Shown in pieces: positions 44,895 through 56,875 of a stretch of DNA of 64,000 nt (position 1 is the first letter of the stretch; each line of letters starts with the position of its first letter). The notes under the pieces are model-generated. The model did not search any database, was not told the origin of the DNA, and saw only the letters and a list, made by a program, of their open reading frames with translations. This DNA is from Hypomyces perniciosus (lineage: Eukaryota > Ascomycota > Sordariomycetes > Hypocreales > Hypocreaceae). Location of the stretch: positions 1,364,001-1,428,000 of the forward strand of contig SPDT01000005.1 in assembly GCA_008477525.1 (NCBI GenBank), in the 5' to 3' direction. Both the position numbers and the translations under genes were made by a program.

Positions 44895-45213
44895 GGTTGC
44901 AGTCGGGGCCAATTGCAATTGGCGTTGTTCCTCGACCTTGGTTTTGTAGCACTTTTGTTTCTCTCCAGTCCGGAAAAAAAATCCTAGGCCAAGCTGCCGA
45001 CAACACGCTTGTCTTATCGATAGCACTATGCCAAAGTGGGATGGCGGGGTATCAACTTGGGTTATGCCAAAATGGGATAATTGTTGACTCGATCTCTGAT
45101 GGCACAACGCGTTGTATCCAAACAACACAACATCACTAAATCCACAGACGGCCTTCTGAGCGCATCGATCACACCCCCTGCGAATTGTGCGCAAAGCTCC
45201 GGTGTACGTCAAA
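44895..45213. promoter_or_regulatory. Bidirectional promoter between nop4 and ycg1
   Basis: Only 319 bases separate the two divergent start codons, so the genes share one promoter region. It contains an A-run (AAAAAAAAT at about 44975) and two near-identical 9-base words, CAAAGTGGG and CAAAATGGG (at about 45032 and 45067), inside GCCAAARTGGGAT. Co-regulation of ribosome biogenesis and condensin is an inference from the spacing. Confidence 0.6.
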
Positions 45214-48200
45214 ATGCCTGCAAGAGCCTCAGCTCGGCCGACAAAGACGTCGGCCATCCCCCAGAAACAATCAGCCGCCGCCGAGTTCGCCGATACGCCG
45301 GACAGTGCCTTGCGAACACAGATATGCGCCGTCTTCCGGGATGCACAGAGAACCACGGCTACTCATCGAAAATTGGCCGTAAATCTTCGAAAGATTCATG
45401 AGGCTTGTTGCTACGAACCTGCGAAGCCGAAGAAGCCTACCGCCGAAAAGTTTGATGAGGAGGCATTCAACAATGAGTTTGTACGGTGTGTCCTCAGGAT
45501 CATGCCCATCAAGAAGGCAGAAAGTGTGGGCGAGAAGTCGATTCGGTTCGTTGGGCTTTTCTTGCGACATGCTGGAGATAAGGACAACGAGATGCTCGAG
45601 GGAGTAGACGCAGACACAAGCTTGATGCCCGAAACACCGAGCAGCCGACTCACTTCGAAGGTTCTCGAGGCGGTTCTTCCATTGATGGCGGCAAAGGATA
45701 AATACGTCCGATTCAGGTCAACTCAACTCATTTCGCATACTATCAACTCTCTGGATGCGATTGATGACGACTTATTTCAAAAGCTACGCCACGGCCTGCT
45801 GAAGCGGATCCGAGACAAGGAGGCAATGGTCCGCGTTCAGGCGGTGCTGGGTCTTGGTCGGCTTGCCGGGAACCAATCTGAAGGTTGCACAAACTCGGAC
45901 GAAAGCGATGATAATGAATCAACCGGTCTATTGGAGAAGTTGCTAGAGGTCCTGCAGAATGACCCGAGCGCCGATGTACGACGATCACTTCTCGTCAACC
46001 TCCCAATCCTGCCAAACACGTTACCATTCTTGCTTGAACGTGCCAGAGATCAAGATGCAGCTACACGAAGGGCAGTTTATTCACGTCTTCTACCGGCTCT
46101 CGGTGATTTCCGCCACTTATCTTTATCCATGCGGGAGAAGCTCCTTCGATGGGGTCTCCGGGATAGAGATGAGAATGTTCGAAAGGCAGCAGGTAGACTG
46201 TTCCGAGAACGCTGGATCGCAGATTGCGCAGGCACAGCCTCTCAAGAAGAAGCCGCCCCAAGCCTCGAAGGCTTATTGGAACTTCTCGAACGTATCGATG
46301 TGGTCAATTCTGGTGTTGAGAACGGCGTTGCCCTAGAGGCAATGAAAGGGTTTTGGGAGGGAAGGCCGGATTATCGTGAGGCTGTTACCTTCGATGATAA
46401 TTATTGGGAAACCCTATCGGCTGAGTCTGTCTTCCTGGTGAGGAGTTTTAATGACTTTTGCCGCAATGAGGGCAATGGCAGGTTTGAGTCATTAGTCGAA
46501 GAAAAGCTCCCTGAAGTGACCAAACTCGCATTCTTCCTTGAACGCTACCTTAAAGTGCTGCTAGATTCTCTTAAGAGAGTAGCACAGCCTGGCGTTGAGG
46601 AGGAGGAAGAGGAGGATACCGTCGAGCAAGAGTTCATTGTTGAACAGATGCTCTTCATTGCACTGACCCTCGACTACTCTGATGAAGTGGGCCGACGCAA
46701 AATGTTCACCTTGCTTCGACAATCATTGTCCATACCAGAGCTACCAGATGAAGTCACCAAGCTTTCTGTGGAAGTTCTCCGATACATTTGTGCCCCAGAT
46801 GCTGCCGGAGAACGCGAATTTTGCAGTGTCGTTCTGGAGTCTGTCGCCGATGTTCACGATACTATTGTCGATGACCTACCTGGCGATGCTGAGGAAAGCT
46901 TTCACTCCGCCAAGTCGGAGGTAAGCAGAGGGATAACGCCAGCTGCTGAAGACAGGCTTGGCCGTGGCGCAGAACTAAGCGAAGAAGATGCTCATGAGAA
47001 GGCTGTTAGGGAAATTGTCGTCAATATGAAGTGTCTCCACATTGTCCAGTGTATGCTGACACATGTTGCTGGCAACCTGAAAGATAACGCGGACCTGGTC
47101 TCTATGTTGAACAATCTCGTGGTTCCTGCAGTACGGAGCCATGAAGCACCCGTTCGCGAAAGAGGCTTGGTTTCTCTGGGACTCTGTGCTCTCCTGGACC
47201 GATCGCTTGCTGAGGAGAATCTGGGCCTTTTCATACATTTTTTCAGCAAAGGACACACGGCGTTACAAATCACGGCATTGCATATCTTGACGGATATCCT
47301 AAATGTCCATGGAGCACAGCTGCTATCCTCAACACCAGCACTCTTGAAAGTCTACGTCAAGGCTGTCAAGGGTGGCGGTAAATCCTCAGAAGTACAGGCC
47401 GCTGCCACTATAGCGGCATCAAAGCTGCTTCTTGGTCGTGTCGTATCTGATGACGAGGCATGCGAGGAGCTGCTAAGATCCCTTGTGATCGCATACTTTG
47501 ATCCCTCATCAGCCGCGAACCAGACAGTCAGACAAGCCCTCAACTACTTCCTGCCGGTATTCTGCTTTTCACGGCCCGAAAATCAGGATCTTATGCGTAC
47601 GATTGCGCTACACACCCTTCATTCCCTCCTCAACTTACGTGAGGGTTTGGAGGATGACGATGTGGATGTCGAGGAGGATATGGTTAGTATGACGGCCATC
47701 GGTGCCTGTCTGGTAGATTGGACGGATCCCCGGAAATGTTATAGCCCCGACGCCCTGTCAGATGCAGACAAGAAGAACGTCAACGGCGATGTTCATTTAG
47801 ACTTCGCCCGTGATATTCTAGAGAGGCTCCGGGGCAACATTAGCAGTAAGTGCTTCTTGCCCCATGACCAAGTTGAATTGTTGGAATCTAACAGCTATGA
47901 CAGAGGAAGAAAAGAAACTTGTGGCTGGTCTTCTTGGAAAGCTTCACGTGTCACCAGCATCCTCCGAACAGAAGCTACGGGAGACCTACGCCGATGTTAG
48001 CGAAGCTGTGGAAGAAGGCCTACTCTCTGACGCCACCAGCCGCAATGCTTTATACAAGATTCACGTTAGCTTGGGAAAGCTAGTTAACAGCCTTGATCAG
48101 CAGCCTGCCAACAGACGTACCAGCCGTAGCGTGTCCGTGAACCTGGACCGGCAGGCCACTGAGGAGAGGTCGATCGTATCGAATGTATCGATTGTAGAGG

Positions 48201-48328
48201 AGTCGAAGATTAAGGAGGAGGAAGTAGAGAGCGACGATGAAGGAACGGTGGTGCCGAAGGAAGAGGAGAGGGACACGCTCGTGGATGACTTATTGTCTGA
48301 TGAGGATACCAAGATGGAAGACGTATGA
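45214..48328 (+). CDS. ycg1: Condensin complex subunit 3 (Ycg1/Cnd3, CAP-G)
   Basis: Exon 1 (45214-47845) and exon 2 (47895-48328), joined over a 49-base GT-AG intron, encode 1021 residues, close to the usual length. The start MPARASARPTKTSAIPQK was chosen over an in-frame GTG 27 bases upstream. HEAT-type helical repeats run through the whole body, for example VRFRSTQLISHTINSLDAID, MVRVQAVLGLGRLAGNQ, TRRAVYSRLLPALGDF and VRERGLVSLGLCALLD. Acidic tails are present around residues 480 and 960-1021. Ycg1 is the HEAT-repeat subunit that, with the kleisin Brn1, clamps DNA in condensin during chromosome compaction. It is divergent from nop4 and converges with las21. Confidence 0.95.
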
Positions 48329-48555
48329 GATGTGAATGAATGTGTAACGAATTTGGGTCTGGGATGGGCGGCATGGGCTGGGATGGGATACTATGATGGA
48401 TCTTCGGTTGGGCGAGGGACTCTTCTGACTCGTATGTCCGCGTAACGTTGTATTCTTTTAGATGCGCATGGAACTATTTCACTCTATGTTCGTAGTAGGA
48501 AATCCATTGAAATATCCTTCTAGGTGACTGCAAATACAGACAGGATTCTCCAACA

Positions 48556-51435
48556 TCACATACCTAACCAGAATAGAAAACCTCCAAAGCCCACATTTAT
48601 CAACAAATGTTGCCCCAGACTCCACGCCATACAGTACAGGTATTTGGGAGAAAACACTGTCCAGATGAACAAATGAGTCCTCAGCATTGTGCACGCAATC
48701 ATAATGAAGGCAACACTGGCTGCCGTAAACACCGTCAATAGAATCAAATGGCACCTAAACGCCTCGGTTTGGTCTTGCCGGTACTTTTGCAGGAGAAGTT
48801 GATTCGTCGCTGTGGTCCAGAAGATGGGGCCGGCCCAGTTGCTGACGAGGGTGAGGAAGCCCACGGCGAAAACGTTGAAGCCGCTGATGCCGTTGTATGC
48901 GCTGGAGAGGTCGACGGATGAGATGGCGTTAGAGCCTCCAAAGGCGAAGAAGGTTGTGTATTGAAGGAGGATGGAAGAGGTGGTGATCTCGGCGACCGAG
49001 AGTTTGGCTGATTGGAGTAGATGGAATAAGATATTGGAAAGAAGGAATATGGGGATATTGGTAGCTCGGGACTGCGTCATAGCCAGTATGGTATACAAAT
49101 CATGCAAAAGTTGGGCTGATCAATGGTGACAAGTATTAGCTTTATGCGAATGACTGAAGAGACTCAAGGTGTTGCAAAACTGACCTGATGACATAGTACC
49201 TCGAATTCCCCCTGTCTTTGCCTGGTAGATCGCATAGCCTGACAATATGGTGAGAAGCCCAAAGACAAGCCTCACCCTCGTGATAAGTGACTGGCCCGGG
49301 AACATGTCGAGCAGGATACGGGCGAAGCCAACGACAAGCTCTGGAGCATCCTCTGCTGTAAAGGCCAGTTTGAAACTGAATGCTGCGGAGATTAGAACTG
49401 AAACTAGAGATGTAACTAGAATAAATGGGAGACTCGAGAGATTTGGGAGAATCTGGAAAGACGCGAAGATATACGCCAAGCTAATGAGAAGCCAGAGGAG
49501 CTGGGGGTAGGGGATGAGGAAACGCTTGACAATATCCGACTCTCCTGCAAACTTTTGACCGGTTTGGTTCCAGCCTCGAATAAGTCTGAGGGCACCGAGA
49601 GCCACTAGATACTTGATGCCAGTCGTGAAATGGGGGGTTCTGAGAAGACTTAGCTTCACGAGACCAAGCATGAAGGTTGGACCGATAACCCTCTTACCTT
49701 CGCAACTCTCGCGTACCAATATACGCAAGCCACAACGTGGTTGACCAGTACCAGAAGTGTTGCTCCTCTTCAACATAACTGCTCGCAAACATCATCGGCC
49801 CATAGGACATCGTGATCAATACCAATGCCATTGGTATCCCTATTTGACGAATTTGCAACCCCAGGCTTGCTGAAATAGCAATCACAGTAGCAATCGATAG
49901 GCCCTGACCCAGAAACAGTCTTGGCATATCATAGTTGGATGCCATGCTACTCATTAGATCCTGCGCTTTTCGAATCCACGATGATGTAGCCGATATCCAT
50001 GCTTGATCAAGCTCGTCAGCAGAGGCTATGGAAGTTGCCTGTTGGTTAATTTTGCGCCAGCCACATGCCAGCTCATTCACATCAGTTGCTTCTAAAGTAC
50101 AGGGATCAACAGCAGCCTGAGACTCAAAGAGGTCACTACCGAACGCCGCGGTGACAATGTTCAGAATCTGCCTGGCGTTGCGGATGAGAATCTGAACCTT
50201 ATCACTGGAGCTGGACCAGAAAGGTAGAAACTCCGGGATGAATGCCCCAAGGTTGTTTTTTGAGATCGGGAAGCCTAGTAGTGCGGCGAGAGTTGGCGAG
50301 ATATCCGATTGCTCAACCATTGAATAGTAGTCAAACTCATTCTTGGGCTGTGTAGGGGCTGAGAACTTAGGCGAAATCGCTCTCAATTTCGGCGAGATGA
50401 ACAAAAGGGCTGGTGAGGTTTCTCCAGGGGAAGAGGCTCCGTGGTTTCCGGCGTCGTTCATGCCATGGTCGCCGCAAAGGACAAGAAGTGTTGATCCTAG
50501 TTGGTCCTTTGATTCTAAAGCCTCAAAGACCTGCTGGATGATACCATCCATTTCGCGTTGCTTCCCGGGCATGTGAGTGCTGCGTGGGCCCGACTTATGT
50601 CCAATATGATCAAGGCCAAGGTAGTGAAGTACCATTAAGCTCCAGTCGTTATTCTCAAGCTCGCCAGTAATATGCCGAGTCACGTTGTTGTCCACTTCAG
50701 TAAAGTCCTTGAAGGTAGGGATCAGTTCAGATATCCAATGCCAAAAGATGCAGGGCAGGTGCATACTGCAACAAAAAAGCTAGAAGTTCCATCATGGCGG
50801 TCGAAGGTCTCGGGGAATAACTTGAGCCATGTGTCGTCGCCATACATCAGTAACTTGCCTATGTTCTTAGCCTTAAGCTGAGCCAGCCAGGTGTCTTGCA
50901 CGGCGAGTGTTGAAGATGTATCAGCCTCGTTAATGTTGAGAATGAGATCAACAAAGGATGGGATGGAGCCCGTCGTAATGGATTTGATCCTCGGCATTGT
51001 TACGGTGGGAGATCTCGCATTAGCTGTAAAAGGTATGGCACTGCCATCTCGAATAAGGCTGGAATATAATTGTGAGAAATGCCCCCAAAGTAGTCTAAGA
51101 CTCTACCACCCACCATTGAGTATATTGAAACCCGGAATTTTCAGCGTATACAAAGTCACTATCATCCAAGTTGGTTAGGTGACTATCAAGCTATCACGCT
51201 GTGTAACAAGTTCACAATACCTTCGTAACGCATCGACCACCATGAAGACCAGTCTGTCAAATGGAGCGCTTGGCGGTGGACCATACTCGAGAGGCTCATA
51301 TTCAGCTAGCCCGGGCAAAAAAGGCTTGTACGGGAAGAAGCCAGTTGCGAACGCGATGATGGATAATGGTATCAGGATATTGGCTGCAGTGAGCAACAAT
51401 ATGTCCACGAACGATCCATTTTTTGAGGCCACCAT
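48556..51435 (-). CDS. las21: GPI ethanolamine phosphate transferase 2 (Las21/Gpi7)
   Basis: Six exons (51221-51435, 51114-51158, 50767-51058, 49698-50707, 49200-49585, 48556-49115) total 2508 bases, or 835 residues. One N-terminal membrane anchor precedes a lumenal alkaline-phosphatase-like domain with FMVVDALRSDF (metal ligand and acceptor region), MYGDDTWLKLFP, DFTEVDNNVTRH, VLHYLGLDHIGHKSG and VLCGDHGMNDAGNHG, all typical of Gpi7. The second half has about ten hydrophobic segments. The enzyme adds ethanolamine phosphate to the second mannose of the GPI anchor in the ER. Each junction keeps the frame and restores conserved text (for example CIRD-type LIRDGSAIPFTANARSPTV, GTRELRR to GWNQTGQKFAG). 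The stop at 48556 gives the ending FLFWLGM. The Las21 identity over Gpi13 or Mcd4 rests on these motifs and the length. Confidence 0.93.
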
Positions 51436-51880
51436 GTTCTAAATGAAGGAATGAACCAGAGAACGAATGAAAAGAAAAAGAGGTCTAAAGAGATAATCTT
51501 ATTTCAATTGCAGTTCCATCAGAGTAATAACCGCTGAAATCCATATGGAGAGACGCATAGAAAGATGAACACTGAGGCTCCTTTTCATCAGCCTTGTTGT
51601 AGTTAAACTAGGGAGCATGATGAGGTAAGGGGAGGTGATTGGCCCGCCGATTAATAGTGGTGGTTCCCCCCAAAAAAAGAGCTGCGCCACACGAATCCAC
51701 CAAGCCAAAGCATTTCAGTGCCAAGAGTTGGGTTTCATTATCGTGGGTATCGTCAATTCAGACTCCAGAGCTCAATATGCAAACAAATACTCCAATAAAT
51801 GCGGAGAAAGAAGATAGAGGGATCAGCAAGGAAATAAAACAAGCTTTTAATAAGACAAGACGCTGCCAGGTCTTGCGCTC
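51436..51880. other. 0.45-kb spacer: las21 promoter and LLPH-like 3' flank
   Basis: Both neighbours are on the minus strand. A short A/C homopolymer pair (CCCCCCAAAAAAA at about 51667) is the only feature of note. Confidence 0.45.
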
Positions 51881-52389
51881 TCATTTCCCGGCCTTCTTCT
51901 TCTTGGAGGCTACTCTGTCGCTGTATTTTGTAAAGGCAATGCCGGATTTCTTTTGCTTCCTCTTGTCAATGCGCTTCCTGTCGATTCGAGGTTTCGAGGA
52001 TTTCGCTGATAAGTCGACTTCCATGGCTATACGGGAAGACCATATTAGTGTCGAGTTCGAGATTGGGGCCAAGCGCAAACCTACCTGTTTCGTCTGCGGC
52101 AACTTCATCTTCCTTTTCTCGTTCGGTGGCGTTGTCATTGACTGCCAGTTCGGGTCAGGAAAAGGAACACATTTCCTTATCTCCTCAAATATCGTTGACA
52201 CGCAAAGGAATTACGATACTACTTACCATCCATGTTCACATCTGAGGACGTGGGTTTGGACTGTTTCGCCAACTCCAATAGTTTTGCTGAAAGACGCTCT
52301 TGCCGGGCAGTCTCGCTCGGTCCAAAAATGGACGAGGCCTTGCGCCGGTTGTTCTCCTTCTTAGTACTCGATCTAGAGCTCTTCGCCAT
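51881..52389 (-). CDS. LLPH / YBL028C-like nucleolar small basic protein (DUF2423 type)
   Basis: Three small exons (52227-52389, 52085-52141, 51881-52026) encode 121 residues. No single frame covers it, so it is easily missed. The start MAKSSRSSTKKENNRRKASS is followed by the conserved FGPSETARQERLSAKLLEL, then an acidic middle and a strongly basic end (RIDRKRIDKRKQKKSGIAF; SKKKKAGK). This matches the fungal DUF2423/UPF0642 group, whose yeast member YBL028C and animal LLPH are associated with pre-60S particles in the nucleolus. Both introns (85 and 58 bases) have GT-AG borders and keep the frame. Neighbours are las21 (same strand) and the divergent Siz gene. Confidence 0.85.
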
Positions 52390-53142
52390 GATGTCTGTAT
52401 TTCTCGTCCACCTTTGTTGGTTGCAGATCTAGAGGTTGTTCGGTATTACAGGAGTAGTAGTAGATAGCCAGGTGCGGTTATGCGATACGAGAGGAAAGAA
52501 AAGTTGCGATTCGATAGCAGCGGGGCAGATTGCGATAAGCTTGTGGCGCTTCGACGACCATGTGGGTCTGAGCTGTGGCTGACACTAGCATTAGCGTCCT
52601 GAATTCTGCCAGCTGCCGCCGCCTGCTGTGTATCAGGCACTAATTACGGAGTACAGTCCAATAACGGCTGATCAATGCATTGACTTGTAGAACGACGTCG
52701 CCCCAGGCAGATGGTGAGGCGACGACGAGGACGCGGTCGAGGAGAGTGAATGGGAAAAAAAGCCTTCTGTTAGATCGGCTTGCCAAGTTGAAGCGACGAT
52801 TTCCAATCTGCCAGTACCTTTTCCCTCAAATTTTTGGCAGCTTCACATTCCCCCACAGGGGAGCCGTCGCCCCGATATCGATAATCACACTCTGCCTCGG
52901 TCATCTTCACTCACACCACCGCCGCGTTACACAAAGATTTTGCGGTTTACACACCCGCTTTCACGACCTGCGCCTCAGCTTCAGATTCACTCTCAGTTTC
53001 AGAAGCTCCCTAGCTGCATCGTGTTTCCTCCGCTACTGCTACCTGCTGCCTGCCGCGCCGTCCGCATCACCTCTCTGCCTTTCATGCCTCTGCGAGGCTC
53101 CCCTCGACAAGCTGCCACCAGCCCCTGCCTTGCAAGCTAACC
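52390..53142. promoter_or_regulatory. Divergent spacer, LLPH-like gene / Siz gene
   Basis: This 753-base spacer has one ATTACGGAGTACAG copy of the dispersed motif at about 52645 and a pyrimidine-rich leader before the Siz start (52800-53140). No gene is seen. Confidence 0.5.
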
Positions 53143-55083
53143 ATGGCATCTTCACAAACACCTTCGCTCACGCGGCAGGAGGCGAATGCGCTGCTCAGAC
53201 AAGTCCAGGGCAACCAGCTCTTCAATCGCCAGCTCTCTTCCATCTGCCAGGTGAATGGCCTCAAGAGCACCGGCGTCAAGGCTGAGCTTCAGCGGCGCAT
53301 TGCTGACCGTACGTGACTCTTCTATCTTATTGCATCGCCTTACGGTCCCCTGCTGTGCTAACCCTACTTCCGTCTGTTTTAGTCATCGAAGAGACATTCT
53401 CCCAGAATGACGCATCGCGATTCCACCAGGTCCGCCAGAGCATCGTCAACGCATTTGCGCAGCGCTCCAGTCCCTCTAAACCCGCCTCATCACGGAGTAA
53501 CAGCTCTATCGCACAGCCCTCTCCCCTGTCTACACCCCTCCCGGCATCGATGTCGTCGTACAACAGGGGGGCCTATAGCATCCAACGAGAGTTCGCCCCC
53601 AACGGACAGCGACAAGGCGACCACTATGGCTCCACGATACCGGGTATGTCCTTTAAAAACCGAGCCCTTTCTATCGCATTGAGGCTTCCATCGGCCCCCT
53701 ACGCACCTGCGAAGGCAAGTAGTCCAAGCGCCTATATACCTTCCCGGCCGAGGTCATATCTGACATACTCTGTCGTCCAGCCATGGCGCAGCATAGGAAC
53801 TCTGTCACTATTCACATAAGACTCGGCGAGCATCAAGTTCTCCAGCGGTGCCTCGATGATAGGTCCTACAAGGTCATGGTATTTTGCGCTAGTGACAACA
53901 CTGGCATCCAAGATGTTGCATTCCCTCACCAATCTGAGCTCAAGGTGAACGGTGATGAGATCAAGGCGAATTTACGCGGTTTAAAGAATAAACCAGGCTC
54001 TACGAGGCCAGTCGATATCACAAATTCCCTTCGTCTGAGATCGAATTATACGAATACTGTCCTCTTTACATACGCGTTGACGAACAAGGCAGGTGGCCAT
54101 CACGTCAGGAATCCCCCGCCAATATCTGCATTGGCATTCCCCCTCTTGGGCATTTATGCTAACCTCTCCTGGGTTTGCAGAAGTTCTACCTCATCATCAA
54201 TCTTTGCAAGACGACAGCGGTTTCTGAGTTGGTCTCAACGGTGTCTACTCGCAGAAAAATACCCAAGGAGTCGGTAGTAGCAGAATGTAAGTATCAAGCC
54301 CCCTGGCATTCCTTATTCGTGGGCGTTAACACATGACAGTGAACAAGAAAGCACAAGACCCAGATGTTGTGGCGACATCGCAAGTCTTATCTCTAAAATG
54401 CCCTCTATCCTACATGAGATTGGAAGCGCCTTGTCGGAGTTTGAGCTGCACACATATCCAATGCTTTGATGCAACGTCATATCTGCAGCTTCAAGAACAG
54501 GGACCACAATGGCTCTGTCCGATCTGCAACAAGCCAGCGCCATTTGAGCAACTGGCAATAGACGAGTGGGTTTTAATTCCAACACCAATGCGGTCCCTTG
54601 TTTTTGATCTTGCTACTGATTGATTGATCGATGTGTAGATACGTCAGAGATATCCTTGAGAAGACTCCTAAGAGCTTGGAGACGGTCACAATTGAGCCTA
54701 ATGGGCGGTGGTCAACCAAAACCTTTCAGGAGGAAACGTCGTTCATTCCAAATGGAGCATCGATCGGAGTCGATGACGACGACTTGGAAATATCTGAGAT
54801 CAACACCATTGGTGGGCATCTTCTGGAGACGCCCAACAACCCGACACCATGCGTCAGTACGCCTGATTCAGGTGGTAGGGATAGCTCATCTGGGGTGACA
54901 CGAAGTGCCCCCCCAAACAGCGCCAAGCGTCCAGCACCAGCAGTGATAGACTTGACATTGTCATCCGACGATGAGGAGCCGATCCAACGTCCGAACAAGC
55001 GACAGAATACGGCAACGAACGGATATCGCGGGCCGTCGAGCCTAGGATTCTTAAGCGAGTCCCCTGGTAATTACCCTGCTTAG
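53143..55083 (+). CDS. SUMO E3 ligase, PIAS/Siz family, with two apparent frameshifts in the PINIT domain
   Basis: Exons as read: 53143-53308, 53383-53714, 53781-54088, 54181-54286, 54340-54565, 54639-55083. The N terminus is a SAP-type DNA-binding domain (LLRQVQGNQLFNRQLSSICQ, GLKSTGVKAELQRRIAD). The PINIT domain follows, with AMAQHRNSVTIHIRLGEHQV and LRGLKNKPGSTRPVDITNSL, then the SP-RING zinc finger (LKCPLSYMRLEAPCRSLSC, THIQCFD, WLCPICNKPAPFEQL), and finally a SUMO-interacting motif (VIDLTLSSDDEE). Two junctions need GC donors (GCAAGT at 53715, GCAGGT at 54089). Between MSFK and YRIEASIGPLRTCE the frame is lost twice within 17 bases (A5 run at 53655-53659; CTTTCT at 53667-53672). Either the locus is a recent pseudogene or the sequence has two single-base errors. 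The protein would attach SUMO to nuclear targets. Confidence 0.85.
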
Positions 55084-55943
55084 GCGGGCTCCACCAACCG
55101 TCGTGATAGCTACAGACTGCCCGGTTGGTTTTGGTCAAGGATTGGTAGGATGGTTTCAGTGTATAGGAGAGATGGAACTTATTTCGGTCAGCAAAGGCGT
55201 TCTAGGCGATAGGCAAAAAGGATGATTCCCCTGGTGTCGGTTCAGTGCTAGCATGCGGTTTTGGGGAGTAAGGGTTTATCAGGGGCAAAAGCTTGCCTTC
55301 CTTTGCTATGCTACTATTAAAGGATTATTCGGGGCCTGGATAGCCGGGGCATATTGACACAACATCTGGACATGGTGCTACCTACCAGGCGCAGGCATGG
55401 TCTCAAGCATTGCTTATATGCTAGATATATGTCTGCATCATGGTTCAATTGGATTCATAGCTGGGACATACAACGCCCTTCATCAGTCTCCCTCATCATG
55501 ACACCCCTGTGACCTGTACAACCGTTCACTCTCTTAAATGGTAAAATGCGATGCAGACCCGGTATTGTATAACAAAACACTGGTATACATAGATGAGAGC
55601 TGAATCATTCTCATGGTGTATGTTTGACGTGGTTGGTGCAGGAAGTATCGAAATCGGGACCCCACGTTTGCCAAGCTAGGAGCCTTGACCCGGGATAATC
55701 CTCAACCTCCGACCGCTCGCTCTTAGAACCTCCATAGTATCCCGACTACAGCGCCAACTACTCTCAGCAAAGACAGACGTTATTACAAACAAGCAGAAAA
55801 GGTCCAATTACTGCTACGACCAAGCTCGATCTACTTGTCGCACGCCAGCTTTCGTCCGCCTGATCCCATTCAGAGGGGCCTCCGTCCACATCCTCCTCCT
55901 TCGTCCCTCCGCATCTCTGTCCTCCGGACACCTCACCTTTACC
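55084..55943. other. 0.86-kb spacer between the Siz gene and trs33
   Basis: This spacer holds the 3' flank of the Siz gene and the trs33 promoter, both on the plus strand. The last 150 bases are pyrimidine-rich. No other gene is supported. Confidence 0.5.
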
Positions 55944-56875
55944 ATGTCTTTTTCTCCGACAATGCCTCCATACAACTCCACCGACCCTTCCGCCACATTC
56001 CTCAGCTCCTCATGTCTCGACTTCCTCCTCATTGAACTCGTCCCGCTCGCCCACCGCGTCACCACCGAGCGCGACACTGCCGCCGCTATTGGCACCTCTT
56101 CATCTCTCCCGCCCGATACAGCATCTACAACCACAGGTGATGGCGGCGCACTACTCCCTGAGAGCGCAACGACGCCGGTGGGGAGAGCAGAGTCAGCTAC
56201 GACAAGCCATGCTGGAACCGTTGTTGCTGGTGGTTCGCCGTCTGTGCCACGGAGGTTAGACGAGGATGAGCATTTGGATGCTGTACATTTTAGACTCGAG
56301 TCGCAGGGCTACCGCGTCGGACAGGGACTAGTAGAGAGGTATGCTTCGTCTATCTCCTTGGAGGGCCATCTCCCTTCTATTATTTTGCTGCGATACAATA
56401 CTTATGGCTCCACGACGCACAGGTTCTCAAAAGATCGTCCACGGTTCAACGATACGCTCGACGTCATCAAGTTCCTCTGCAAAGATCTCTGGTCCCTAGT
56501 CTTTGGAAAGAACATTGACAATTTAAAGACAAATCACCGGGTATGTTGCCACGCTTGATCTCCAGCACTACAGTTCATCATAACTCATACGGCAATAGGG
56601 AGTCTACGTCCTGACGGACAATGTCTTCCGCCCATTTTCACGTATGAGTACAGAAACCGGTAGCCAGGCTGTGGTTCGGGCACAACCAGTATGTTGGACC
56701 GAAAAGTTCTTTTGTTGTGATCTTGGTGCTTACTGATAGCTAGTTCCTGTGGTTTCCATGCGGCATCGTACGTGGTGCTCTTGCCGCCTTAGGCATCAAT
56801 GCCACCGTCCAAGCAGAGGTCAATGAGTTGCCAGGTGCCATATTCCAAATTAGGACCATTCCCACCAAGCCATAG
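55944..56875 (+). CDS. trs33: TRAPP complex subunit Trs33 (TRAPPC6 family)
   Basis: Four exons (55944-56338, 56423-56540, 56599-56688, 56744-56875) total 735 bases, or 244 residues. The conserved start block is [20 protein letters not shown], a Ser/Thr-rich insert (residues 45-95) is extra to the core, and the Bet3-like fold continues with [58 protein letters not shown] and [13 protein letters not shown]. Removal of the first intron (84 bases, GTATGC...ACAG) joins VER to FSKDRPRFN as expected. The intron is a multiple of three and stays open, so read-through would add 28 residues. TRAPP complexes are Rab (Ypt1 and Ypt31) activators tethering vesicles at the Golgi. Confidence 0.94.

Noticed and set aside
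44895..45356. N-terminal extension of nop4 by 154 residues
   Set aside because: It overlaps the start of ycg1 on the opposite strand; the ATG at 44894 gives the expected basic N terminus immediately before RRM1.
48520..48556. A 36-base GTATGT...TTTGCAG pair at the 3' end of las21 that would change the last residues
   Set aside because: Too short for a fungal spliceosomal intron; the direct stop gives a sensible ending.
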